From a virus, in the IMG/VR virus record IMGVR_UViG_3300042375_000103, positions 1 to 30,549 of that record: a DNA stretch of 30,549 nt; one strand, written 5' to 3'. The notes beneath the pieces are model-generated. The model was not told where the DNA came from. It ran no database searches and worked only from the letters and a program-made list of their open reading frames with translations. This document shows positions 1 to 6,204 of the stretch, piece after piece. Within the stretch, counting starts at the first letter, position 1. Every line of letters starts with the position of its first letter. The translations under genes were made by a program, and so were the position numbers.

Positions 1-127
1 AAACATTTTGCCCCCATTGGTTTGTTTCATCACTAATTGAAATTGTGCCGTTGTAGTATACTGCACCATCTTTACCAATTACAAATTTCTCTTTTGGTAG
101 TTTGTCTACCCTTAAACTAAAATTAAT
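1..127. repeat. Terminal direct repeat, left copy (circular overlap)
   Basis: These 127 bases recur exactly at 30423-30549. The SSB-like reading frame continues through the junction without interruption, so the repeat is the overlap of a circular assembly rather than two genomic copies. A length of 127 equals a common maximum assembler k-mer. Real packaging repeats of T7-like phages are usually longer. The unique genome is 30,422 bases. Confidence 0.93.
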
Positions 128-139
128 TAATGTACTCAT
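1..139 (-). CDS. SSB-like single-stranded DNA-binding protein, N-terminal part (gene spans the circular junction)
   Basis: The gene starts at the ATG at 139-137, runs to position 1 and continues from 30422 down to the stop at 30226. The complete product is 111 aa. This part encodes residues 1-46 (MSTLINFSLRVDKLPKEKF...), a beta-rich segment consistent with a small OB-fold. The start lies 2 bases after the stop of the ERF annealing gene, so the two are co-transcribed. An SSB beside a single-strand annealing protein is a common phage recombination pairing. The SSB call rests mainly on the C-terminal tail described in the other half. The OB fold itself is inferred, not shown by a motif. Confidence 0.8.
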   Translation of the reverse strand, partial: MSTLINFSLRVDKLPKEKFVIGKDGAVYYNGTISISDETNQWGQNV

Positions 140-141
140 AT

Positions 142-726
142 TTACTTGATTTTTAAAAGTTCGTCTTTAACTGTTTTTGCTAATTTATATTTATTTTCTA
201 TCGTTGCAATATTACCACCTTTTTTTAAATATTCAATGGCTTGATTAAATTCAGGTGTATTTTTGTTTAACCACTTTTCTTCTGTAGCAGTTGTAGCATT
301 TTTTGCACCAACTTCTTTACCGTGTGAATTAGTAGCATCAGCATCTTGTGTATCGTCAATTAGTAACAGGTTGCCTAATGCATACTTTTTACCATAACTT
401 GAAGCAGAACCAAACTGTTGTGGAACTTGCATACCTTTTTGTTGTAAATCTACACCCACAATTGCAGTAGCTTCTATTTCGTTAATTTCGTTGTTATCGT
501 GAATAGTAGCAGTAGAAATTAGTATTGGTGTAGTTTCAAATATTACACTTACTTCTTCACGAATCGTAAAGTAAACACCATACTTTTCGTTAAATGGTTT
601 TAATCCTTCTAATATATCTTCTGCTGAACGGAAGTTATATTTGCCAAATGAATTAAACCTACTTTTATTAGATTTGAATTCTACTTGAATTTTTGATAGC
701 TTTTCAGCCAAAGTTAATTTAGTCAT
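142..726 (-). CDS. erf: ERF-family single-strand annealing recombinase
   Basis: The 194 aa product matches the ERF superfamily of phage annealing proteins, which pair complementary single strands during recombination-dependent replication. Family-typical segments are YNFRSAEDILEGLKP near residues 30-45, a KGMQVPQQFGSASSYGKKYAL block near 97-117, and the acidic LLLIDDTQDADATN block directly after it. The N-terminal core forms the annealing ring; the tail beyond about residue 140 is Lys-rich and variable, as usual. It overlaps the preceding 62 aa gene by 8 bases and is followed 2 bases later by the SSB gene. The nuclease partner normally expected nearby lies instead at 25499-26269. Confidence 0.88.
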   Translation of the reverse strand: MTKLTLAEKLSKIQVEFKSNKSRFNSFGKYNFRSAEDILEGLKPFNEKYGVYFTIREEVSVIFETTPILISTATIHDNNEINEIEATAIVGVDLQQKGMQVPQQFGSASSYGKKYALGNLLLIDDTQDADATNSHGKEVGAKNATTATEEKWLNKNTPEFNQAIEYLKKGGNIATIENKYKLAKTVKDELLKIK

Positions 727-907
727 TTTGTTCTTGTTTTAAATTATAAATCTGTTGTTTAATTATTCTTTTGTAATCTGTAGGGCAATCATCTGCTGCT
801 AATTCAAAGCAGTAAGTTTCTAACTGTGATAGTAAACTATTCATTTTGCAAACATTTCTTTGTAATGCTTCAATTTGAAATCTTTGGTAATCTATTAAAT
901 CTTTCAT
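719..907 (-). CDS. Small conserved phage protein of unknown function
   Basis: This 62 aa protein is predicted to be helical (MKDLIDYQRFQIEALQRNV...). It has three Cys residues and an ELAADDCPTDYKRIIKQQI segment that I recognise from memory in other flavobacterial phages, but without a known function. It starts at the ATG on 907-905, which overlaps the stop of the preceding 34 aa gene (TAATG). It ends 8 bases inside the ERF gene, so translational coupling is likely. Its position in the P1 operon suggests early expression. Confidence 0.7.
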   Translation of the reverse strand: MKDLIDYQRFQIEALQRNVCKMNSLLSQLETYCFELAADDCPTDYKRIIKQQIYNLKQEQND

Positions 908-1011
908 TAGTATCTAAAAATTATTTGTAATAAAAAATACATTGCTGCTATAAAGCAAAATGTGTATTGGTACTCGGCCTTCTGAATAAAGTTTTTAAAA
1001 AATGTTTTCAT
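907..1011 (-). CDS. Small membrane protein, first gene of the P1 operon
   Basis: This 34 aa reading frame begins MKTFFKNFIQKAEYQYTF and ends in a hydrophobic stretch (CFIAAMYFLLQIIF, about residues 19-32) that looks like one membrane segment. The start lies about 23 bases downstream of the predicted P1 transcription start, and the stop overlaps the next start as TAATG. Spacing and coupling make it likely to be translated. Function is unknown; the position would suit an early host-takeover or superinfection peptide, which is inference only. Confidence 0.55.
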   Translation of the reverse strand: MKTFFKNFIQKAEYQYTFCFIAAMYFLLQIIFRY

Positions 1012-1040
1012 AATTTGTTATTTGTTATTGTTTGATGAAG

Positions 1041-1091
1041 CAAATGTATATTAAAAAAGTATATACAAATTTTAATTAACAAAACTTTAAC
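1041..1091 (-). promoter_or_regulatory. Promoter P1 with upstream TTAAC direct repeat
   Basis: On the minus strand the -7 box is TACATTTG (1048-1041), a full match to the Bacteroidota TANNTTTG consensus. A TTTG -33 box lies at 1069-1066 with a 17 base spacer. Upstream, plus-strand 1076-1091 reads TTAACAAAACTTTAAC, two TTAAC half sites 11 bases apart; the same 16 bases occur at P3. Transcription would start near 1034 and serve the small proteins, ERF and SSB. A terminator (1127-1101) insulates it from the NinG gene. Confidence 0.8.
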
Positions 1092-1100
1092 GTTTGAGTA

Positions 1101-1127
1101 AAAAAAAGGGTAGCCATTAAACTACCC
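1101..1127 (-). terminator. Rho-independent terminator after the NinG-like gene
   Basis: On the minus strand GGGTAG (1127-1122), an 8 base loop and CTACCC (1113-1108) form a hairpin that is followed by a run of T (A-run 1101-1107 on the plus strand). It lies 61 bases past the NinG stop and just upstream of promoter P1, closing the late transcription unit. It belongs to the family of near-identical hairpins found at five other places. Confidence 0.85.
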
Positions 1128-1188
1128 AATTTTCAAAGAAATAACAAAGAACAGACAAATTTAATTTAGTACTGCAAATACATAAATT

Positions 1189-1569
1189 TTATATTTTACT
1201 TTTATAGTATTCTATTTTTTCAAGCAAATCTACATCAGCAAATTTAACTGTTTTTTGTGATAGTGAATATAGTTCTTCAGGAAAGTTATCACCATATTTT
1301 GAACAAAGATATTTAGTATATAAATAAATTTCACCTGCACGAAATACATTACACCCTGAACATTGAACATTACAATTACGTTCATCCCAACGGGTGTTAT
1401 AATGCCTTCTACTTGCCCAATGCCCGTTTTGAAGTTTACTCCAATGGTCTTTTTTACCACAGGTTACACAAGTAGCTATATCATCTATAGCATCTTTTTT
1501 TCTAATATAAATACTAAAAACAGTATCTAACTTTTTAACTAACGAACTTCTACTTACTTTTTTAGCCAT
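1189..1569 (-). CDS. ninG: NinG/Rap-like recombination protein
   Basis: The 126 aa product resembles lambda NinG (Rap), a zinc-dependent endonuclease that acts on branched recombination intermediates. Diagnostic residues are C34-x2-C37, then LQNGHWASRRHYNTRWDE (residues 46-63, with H50), then QCSGCN (C70 and C73). Together these form a zinc-binding, HNH-like core. I chose the ATG at 1569 giving MAKKVSRSS; the longer frame to 1623 would add a hydrophobic, unrelated leader. A TATATTTG sequence at 1585-1578 would put a start site almost at the ATG, but it has no good -33 box. The gene sits between the lysis cassette and P1, apart from the other recombination genes. Confidence 0.85.
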   Translation of the reverse strand: MAKKVSRSSLVKKLDTVFSIYIRKKDAIDDIATCVTCGKKDHWSKLQNGHWASRRHYNTRWDERNCNVQCSGCNVFRAGEIYLYTKYLCSKYGDNFPEELYSLSQKTVKFADVDLLEKIEYYKSKI

Positions 1570-1787
1570 AACTTTTACAAATATAATCTTTAGAGTAATA
1601 ATGTAAAATACAATTATTAACAACGTAGTTAAAAACTAATTTTTAAATATTGCAATTTTGTAAAAAATAACCTCTAACTTTGCAAAGTACTTTTTTCAAA
1701 TATGTTTTAAAAAACAAAAAATTATATAAAAACAAAAAAGTTTAATATACTACAAAAAAACAAAATATTTTGCCAATAGCTATGCCT
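1570..1787. other. AT-rich intergenic region with possible promoters on both strands
   Basis: There is no credible gene in this stretch. On the plus strand TTTTG (1656-1660) and TAACTTTGCA (1675-1684) resemble a Bacteroidota promoter, though the spacer of 14 is short. A minus-strand TATATTTG (1585-1578) lies directly before the NinG start. TTAAC (1617-1621) and GTTAA (1628-1632) form an inverted repeat built from the half site that occurs as a direct repeat at P1-P3. A 12 base palindrome, CAAAATATTTTG, sits at 1761-1772. It is one of the longest non-coding stretches in the genome. Confidence 0.5.
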
Positions 1788-1922
1788 TTATCTACCTTGT
1801 CCTGAATATTGCTTTTTATAGTTCTTAGAAGTTTTTAGTTTAGAACTTTTAGATTTAGCGTGGATGTTTGGCCTGTTAATATCTTTTTCAATTTTTAAAG
1901 TAGTCGTAGTTTGTTTTGCCAT
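1788..1922 (-). CDS. Small basic protein, conserved-looking
   Basis: The 44 aa product is strongly basic (MAKQTTTTLKIEKDINRPNI...), with a Lys/Ser-rich middle (HAKSKSSKLKTSKNYKKQY) and a C-terminal SGQGR. I recognise similar short INRPG-HAK-type proteins from flavobacterial phages but know of no function; nucleic-acid binding is plausible from charge alone. It overlaps the spanin gene by 28 bases in a different frame and is the last gene of the lysis operon before the intergenic region. Confidence 0.65.
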   Translation of the reverse strand: MAKQTTTTLKIEKDINRPNIHAKSKSSKLKTSKNYKKQYSGQGR

Positions 1923-2377
1923 TTGTAAGCTAAATAAATTAAGATGATTATTAATAAAATCCACCAATAGTTTAAAATACTTTCTTTTCTGTCTATATTT
2001 TTAACTTTAGTGTTTTGTTTGGTAGAACTTTTAGCTTCAGTATGCTTTATAACGTGTTTTAAATCGATTTGAGCAACTTTATTAGTATTTTGATATGTAG
2101 TATTGTCTTTACGTTTTTTAATGCGTAATTTCACGTTAAAATAAGTTTTACCATTTACTTTAATTTCTTTGGTAGAATCTAACGGAATTATACAAATTTC
2201 AGTTTCTTCAGTATCAATATTAATATTAGTAGAATCATCTGTAGTTTTAATAGATTTACTACTATCAATTTGAGTTGTAATTACACTTGAATCTTTTTTA
2301 ATTTCTGTAGTGTTTATTTGTGCTTTTCTTGAACCACAAGAAACTAATAACAAACTAAAAATTATTAAATATTTCAT
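1895..2377 (-). CDS. Unimolecular spanin (u-spanin) candidate
   Basis: The 160 aa product starts with a lipoprotein signal peptide (MKYLIIFSLLLVSCGS, lipobox Cys at 14). A long polar, Ser/Thr/Lys-rich region follows (about 20-132), and one C-terminal membrane segment (LNYWWILLIIILIYLAYKW, about 135-153). A lipid anchor for the outer membrane plus a C-terminal inner-membrane helix in one chain is the architecture of u-spanins such as T1 gp11, which fuse the two membranes in the last step of lysis. It overlaps the lysin gene by 4 bases and lies next to the holin candidate. The call rests on topology and context; the sequence itself would not be recognised by similarity. Confidence 0.75.
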   Translation of the reverse strand: MKYLIIFSLLLVSCGSRKAQINTTEIKKDSSVITTQIDSSKSIKTTDDSTNINIDTEETEICIIPLDSTKEIKVNGKTYFNVKLRIKKRKDNTTYQNTNKVAQIDLKHVIKHTEAKSSTKQNTKVKNIDRKESILNYWWILLIIILIYLAYKWQNKLRLL

Positions 2378-2757
2378 ACTATTTCTATTGTAATTTCTTT
2401 AGCAGTTTCTAATTTTTTAAATAGTTTATCATAAGCCTTGCGTGATTGACCTATAAAATCTTTAGAACGTGTTTGACCTACTAAAATGCAACCTTCAGTA
2501 TCGTGATTTGTATTACCTGAGTGAATACGTACACCTTCAAAATTAGGCACGTTTAAAAGCAATGGCATATATTTTTTAAAACGATTTGAAAGCGTAATCA
2601 TAACTTTATATTTGCCTTTAGCAATAGCAGTTTCTGATTTTATTTTTACATCACGTTCAATATCTTCAAGTGTGTAACATTGAAAAATACCATCAATGTA
2701 TAATTCACCTATTGTTGAAACATCGGTTTTGTGGATTCTTTTAAGTAGTAGTTTCAT
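2374..2757 (-). CDS. DUF5675 protein, likely endolysin (L,D-peptidase/transpeptidase-like)
   Basis: The 127 aa product fits the DUF5675 family. Its signature is GVRIHSGNTNHDTEGCILVG (about 75-94), in which H79, the GN turn and C90 resemble the H...C active-site arrangement of YkuD-type L,D-transpeptidases. An N-terminal LLLKRIHKTDVSTIGELYIDG block is also typical. No muramidase, amidase or other peptidoglycan hydrolase is visible in the genome, and this gene sits between the holin-like genes and the spanin. It is therefore the best lysin candidate. The enzymatic role of the family is inferred, and no signal peptide is present, so export would depend on the holin. Confidence 0.75.
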   Translation of the reverse strand: MKLLLKRIHKTDVSTIGELYIDGIFQCYTLEDIERDVKIKSETAIAKGKYKVMITLSNRFKKYMPLLLNVPNFEGVRIHSGNTNHDTEGCILVGQTRSKDFIGQSRKAYDKLFKKLETAKEITIEIV

Positions 2758-3047
2758 TTAGAAAATGTTTTAAAAAGTAAAGTAACTAATGCAGCAGTAA
2801 AAGCAGCAACTACAAATTTAGCCTGACGAACATAAACTTTCATTTCGTTATCGTTATCTTCAAGTTCAGTTACTCTATTATCAATATCCGATATTTTCCA
2901 TACTAAACCTTTATAGTCGTTTAATGCAGAACCTATTAATGCTTGCTTAATTTCTTTTATATCAGAAGAACGAATTTCACTATCTTGTTTTAATAGTTTT
3001 AAGTGTTGTTCTATTCTGTCTAATCTTTCTGATTCTAAATTACTCAT
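2754..3047 (-). CDS. Membrane-anchored coiled-coil lysis-associated protein (XhlA-like topology)
   Basis: The 97 aa product starting at 3047 (MSNLESERLDRIEQHLKLL) has an N-terminal amphipathic, coiled-coil-like region up to about residue 70. A C-terminal membrane helix follows (FVVAAFTAALVTLLF, about 78-92) with a short basic tail. This is the layout of XhlA-type haemolysin/holin accessory proteins. The upstream in-frame start at 3092 would lie inside the holin gene and add an unrelated leader, so I rejected it. The gene overlaps the holin candidate by 8 bases and the lysin by 4, placing it firmly in the lysis cassette. Confidence 0.7.
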   Translation of the reverse strand: MSNLESERLDRIEQHLKLLKQDSEIRSSDIKEIKQALIGSALNDYKGLVWKISDIDNRVTELEDNDNEMKVYVRQAKFVVAAFTAALVTLLFKTFSK

Positions 3048-3240
3048 TTTTAAATTTATTCGGTTGCGACAAATATAGCTTTGCAGCACCAAGTGTTATT
3101 ACTAAAATCTTAAATATAGTTCCTACGTATTCAGGTAATCCTAACTGACTAATTAAATCAACAAGTAAGTCGGTCGTTTGGTCAAGTATACCCAAAACGA
3201 TTAAAATAATCGGCAGTAAATGCTCCTTAATTTGTTTCAT
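3040..3240 (-). CDS. Holin candidate
   Basis: The 66 aa protein has two hydrophobic segments, HLLPIILIVLGIL (about 7-19) and YVGTIFKILVITLGAAKLYL (about 38-57), joined by an acidic/polar stretch. It ends in a charged tail (NKFKNE). Size, two-helix topology and position at the head of the lysis cassette fit a small holin that permeabilises the inner membrane at a set time. The sequence is not diagnostic. The neighbouring 97 aa protein could be the holin instead, or both could act together. Confidence 0.6.
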   Translation of the reverse strand: MKQIKEHLLPIILIVLGILDQTTDLLVDLISQLGLPEYVGTIFKILVITLGAAKLYLSQPNKFKNE

Positions 3241-3334
3241 CTTCCTGCAATTTAGCCGCTAATTTGTCAAGTATTTGCACACATTGCTCAACCCACGTGT
3301 TAAGGAATAAATCTATTTTTTCTTTTCTACTCAT
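3227..3334 (-). CDS. Small protein between fibre module and lysis cassette
   Basis: This 35 aa frame (MSRKEKIDLFLNTWVEQCVQ...) is predicted to be mostly helical and amphipathic. Its start overlaps the stop of the 95 aa gene by one base (TAATG), and its end overlaps the holin start by 14 bases. This fills what would otherwise be a 93 base gap and fits the tight coupling of the region. No function is recognised. Confidence 0.55.
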   Translation of the reverse strand: MSRKEKIDLFLNTWVEQCVQILDKLAAKLQEDETN

Positions 3335-3621
3335 TACTCTATAATTTCAATTGGTCCATCAGCGTTTTGTGCATATCCTGCAAATGAATGCACACAATCA
3401 ATAGGAAAAACTTCGTTAGGTGTAAAATCAATTATATCGGTAGTCATTACATCATAAAATACACCATCGTAATATGTTTCATCAGCTTTTAAAATTTTAC
3501 CAATATAAACAACCGCTTGAGTTCCATTAGTATATTCTAACTCCTCATTGTAAACACCTTTAGCAATTAAATCAACTATTGCATTTTCTGTATCTAAATA
3601 ATTTAATTTGTATATGTTCAT
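3334..3621 (-). CDS. Hypothetical protein downstream of the tail fibre
   Basis: This acidic 95 aa protein begins MNIYKLNYLDTENAIVDLIA. It shows alternating strand-like segments (AVVYIGKI, YYDGVFYDVMTTDIIDF) and two aromatic-rich turns. It starts one base after the fibre gene stop, so it is co-translated with the fibre. Small proteins in this place can be fibre chaperones or tail accessory proteins, but nothing in the sequence settles that. Confidence 0.65.
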   Translation of the reverse strand: MNIYKLNYLDTENAIVDLIAKGVYNEELEYTNGTQAVVYIGKILKADETYYDGVFYDVMTTDIIDFTPNEVFPIDCVHSFAGYAQNADGPIEIIE

Positions 3622-3622
3622 T

Positions 3623-5392
3623 TTATAAAGTTGTTAGTTCTGCTAATTCATCATTAGTTAATCTTGTTTTCCAAATATTTGCATTATTTATACCATCATT
3701 AAATTGTGATGCACCGGCTTGATTGTGTCCTAAATCAACTTTGCTACACGTTGGAATAGTTGCACTTGTATCAGTTCCTATTTGAATACCATTTATATAA
3801 AATACAATATCATTATTTTTATATGCCATAGCTAATTTATAAGTTCCTGTACTTGTTAAAGCTGAACTATTTATACTACATTGTAAAGTACCACCACTAA
3901 ATATTCTTGCTCTTAATACATTTGAACTTGCACCTGAAAAAGCGATATAAATACGATTATTCGCAGTTCCATCTGACAAATGAAAAACGTATCTTGAAGC
4001 AGCGCCTAATAATTTAGTAACTTTAATTTCAGCGTAAATAGTTCCCTCTGTTTGACCAATTAAACTACTTATTCCTGTTTTAGAAATAACATCTGCGTTA
4101 CGTGTTACTGATGAAGCTACTGTTGGAATGTATGAAGTAGGATATGAGCCTAATTCTAATTGAGCACCCCAAATAAAAGCACCACTTGTTCCATTAGCAG
4201 TGTAACTTGGAGGAAGAAATGGATTTCCATCAACACTTGAAACGAATATAATAGCTCTTAATGAAAATAATAAATCACTTGTAAATGTAATATGCCATTT
4301 TACCCAGCCATCATTTGCATTTGTAATATTAGCGTTAATAAATGTAAAACCAACTCCTTCATTAGAAAACGCAGTTGATATTGTTCCTGTTGATATATTA
4401 AATGAGCCTTTTATTCCATTACCTGCCAGCGAATCAATCCTAAATAATAAAAAATCATATCCACTTGGTTTGGCATATCCACTTAAAGTGTACGTAATAT
4501 TAGAATTTGCTTTTACAAATGATTGACCTATAGCAAAAATTCCTGTTCCTGAGTTAGGAATAATTTTATCAGCATTAGAAACACCACTTGGAGAGGTAGT
4601 AGAATTTGCTGAAATTGTTAATGAACCAAATTTATTCCAAGTTGCATTGTCTAATTCCTCGCTTCTTAAAACTAAATTTGTTCTCTGTGGCTCAACTAAT
4701 ATATTCGGACAACTTCCGTTTGTATAATCTAATCTTGGAATGTCTAATCTTGTTGTTGTAGGAAAGTATTCTTTTGCTGAAGTGCTTTCTTCTAATTGAG
4801 CATTTTGAATTAATATATTACCCGTTATTGTTCTTGTATTGTCTCCATTTGCAGGATAAATTCTAACGTTTACACCCGCAATACTTGGTTTAATAGTACA
4901 TTTATACCAACCATTACCAACACTTTCAATAGTTGCGGTACAATTAGAAAGAGAACCTAAAACTCCATTGTTTAAATCAAAATTAGCAAAAGTCGTTCCC
5001 GAAGTTAAAAACATTGCCCAATCTAAATTACCTTTTTTTAAGTATACGCTAAACAAACTATTTACATTTACAGTAATACTTTGCGATAAATAAGCAGTTG
5101 GCGTTGTGGTTGAAGCTAAAAGCCAAGCATTTAAAGTCCCGTCATAACCCGATTGACCACTTGTAACATTAACAGAGGTTTTGCCCCAATTTCCATTACT
5201 AAAAGTATTGCTATAAGTCAATAGGTTATAAGGCACTACTTCAATCAATCCCGCATTATTTACCCTCGTTGCAGTTGTAGCACGAACTACATCCATATCT
5301 CCTAATGTAGTATTAGGAACTACTGAATAAAGTTTGCTTTCTTTATAAGCGTTTGGCGTTACTATTAACGATGCTTTATCTAATAAACTCAT
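3623..5392 (-). CDS. Receptor-binding tail fibre with carbohydrate-binding-like domains
   Basis: The 589 aa product, starting at MSLLDKASLIVTPNAYK, has a short virion-anchoring N-terminus. Two successive beta-rich modules of similar design follow: each opens with NLL/NLV...S-N-W and ends near QLE-x-S-x-YFPTT or QLELGSYPTSYIPT. A C-terminal LamG/concanavalin-like domain contains TEGTIYAEIKV, YKLAMAYKNNDIVFYINGIQIG and a final WKTRLTNDELAELTTL. Such domains bind surface glycans, so it is the likely host-range determinant. The start at 5392 overlaps the previous gene's stop (ATGA), which argues against the longer frame to 5428. It is rich in Ser, Thr and Asn, as in many fibres. Confidence 0.85.
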   Translation of the reverse strand: MSLLDKASLIVTPNAYKESKLYSVVPNTTLGDMDVVRATTATRVNNAGLIEVVPYNLLTYSNTFSNGNWGKTSVNVTSGQSGYDGTLNAWLLASTTTPTAYLSQSITVNVNSLFSVYLKKGNLDWAMFLTSGTTFANFDLNNGVLGSLSNCTATIESVGNGWYKCTIKPSIAGVNVRIYPANGDNTRTITGNILIQNAQLEESTSAKEYFPTTTRLDIPRLDYTNGSCPNILVEPQRTNLVLRSEELDNATWNKFGSLTISANSTTSPSGVSNADKIIPNSGTGIFAIGQSFVKANSNITYTLSGYAKPSGYDFLLFRIDSLAGNGIKGSFNISTGTISTAFSNEGVGFTFINANITNANDGWVKWHITFTSDLLFSLRAIIFVSSVDGNPFLPPSYTANGTSGAFIWGAQLELGSYPTSYIPTVASSVTRNADVISKTGISSLIGQTEGTIYAEIKVTKLLGAASRYVFHLSDGTANNRIYIAFSGASSNVLRARIFSGGTLQCSINSSALTSTGTYKLAMAYKNNDIVFYINGIQIGTDTSATIPTCSKVDLGHNQAGASQFNDGINNANIWKTRLTNDELAELTTL

Positions 5393-5634
5393 AATGTATC
5401 TAAATTTTCTAATGTAGTTAATAAGCAAGATTGTGCTTCAAATATTCCTGCATCTGCTATAACTCTTGTTCTAAAATTAGTTGTTATTACACTTTCATTT
5501 CCTACTATTTCAGTTTCACCTGAATAGCTTACATAATGAGAATAACCCCAACCAATAGAATTGTTTGCAGCACCTTGTCCCCATCCGATTGTGTTGTTAT
5601 TTGCACCTTGACCCCAACCTATATTATTTACCAT
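5389..5634 (-). CDS. Tail-associated protein with IGWGQGA repeats
   Basis: The 81 aa product carries three copies of a Gly/Trp/Asn repeat at its N-terminus: NNIGWGQGA, NNTIGWGQGA and NNSIGWGYS (about residues 3-33). A short beta-rich tail follows, GETEIVGNESVITTNFRTRVI. Gly-Trp repeats of this kind occur in phage adhesins and fibre-tip proteins. The overlap (ATGA) with the receptor-binding protein suggests it is a fibre connector or fibre-tip subunit. That role is inferred from position. Confidence 0.65.
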   Translation of the reverse strand: MVNNIGWGQGANNNTIGWGQGAANNSIGWGYSHYVSYSGETEIVGNESVITTNFRTRVIADAGIFEAQSCLLTTLENLDTL

Positions 5635-5700
5635 TTTCTATTTTAGTTAAAAATAATTGTAATTTTTGTACGTTCTTTTCTTTGGGTTTGTATGTTTTTT

Positions 5701-6201
5701 TTATAGTATCCATCCTGTAAAATTAGCGTCCCTATCAGGGAAAACATCAGCGTTTGAATTAGAAGTATATTCAGGAAAATCAACCTGATTGAAACACATA
5801 TAATCTATAAAACGATTTGTATAAGATTGTGCTACATCACGTTCTTTTTCTATCAAGAAATCTATTTCGTTTTTCTCTACATTTGAACTTGCTTCAGAAG
5901 AATGTTTGAAGATACCTTTATTAGCTATTGTATAAGCAGCGTAGGGCAAAAATTCTACCATTGACCAATGTATTACCATTGGTTTAATATAAGTCGTTAA
6001 AAGCGATGTATATGGTTCTGCCAACGTGCTTGAAACTATATCATCATTAATTTTATTAAATAATTGAGTACCAAGATAGTTTTGAATATGAATATCCTGA
6101 GCAATTTTAATATATTGAATAAATTTATCTGTATCGATGTTACCATTTAATGCAGTAAATTTTACAATATCATCACGAGTTATAAAGAGTGCCTGTGCCA
6201 T
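5701..6201 (-). CDS. Head-tail connector (DUF6712-like neck protein)
   Basis: The 166 aa, mainly helical protein begins MAQALFITRDDIVKFTALNG and has the form of head completion proteins that dock under the portal. It has an N-terminal DDI-x-KFT helix, a central YLGTQLFNKINDDI segment, a conserved-looking KPMVIHWSMVEFLPYAAYTIANKGI block (about 73-97) and a C-terminal aromatic tail. I match it to DUF6712 from memory. It lies 3 bases downstream of the portal gene, a typical place for a neck adaptor. The 66 bases between it and the next gene carry no promoter that I can see. Confidence 0.7.
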   Translation of the reverse strand: MAQALFITRDDIVKFTALNGNIDTDKFIQYIKIAQDIHIQNYLGTQLFNKINDDIVSSTLAEPYTSLLTTYIKPMVIHWSMVEFLPYAAYTIANKGIFKHSSEASSNVEKNEIDFLIEKERDVAQSYTNRFIDYMCFNQVDFPEYTSNSNADVFPDRDANFTGWIL

Positions 6202-6204
6202 TTG

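Noticed and set aside
1-127. True direct terminal repeats or packaging ends
   Set aside because: The length equals a common assembler k-mer, and a gene is read through the junction; circularity explains it better.
1230-1460. Second minus-strand frame inside the NinG-like gene
   Set aside because: It overlaps the conserved Cys/His core in another frame and shows no protein-like features.
1578-1585. TATATTTG as a promoter for the NinG-like gene
   Set aside because: It has no -33 box at normal spacing and would leave almost no leader; possible, but not supported enough for a feature.
1761-1772. 12 base palindrome CAAAATATTTTG as an operator or terminator
   Set aside because: In such AT-rich DNA this is weak, has no loop, and has no second copy; kept only as a note in the intergenic entry.
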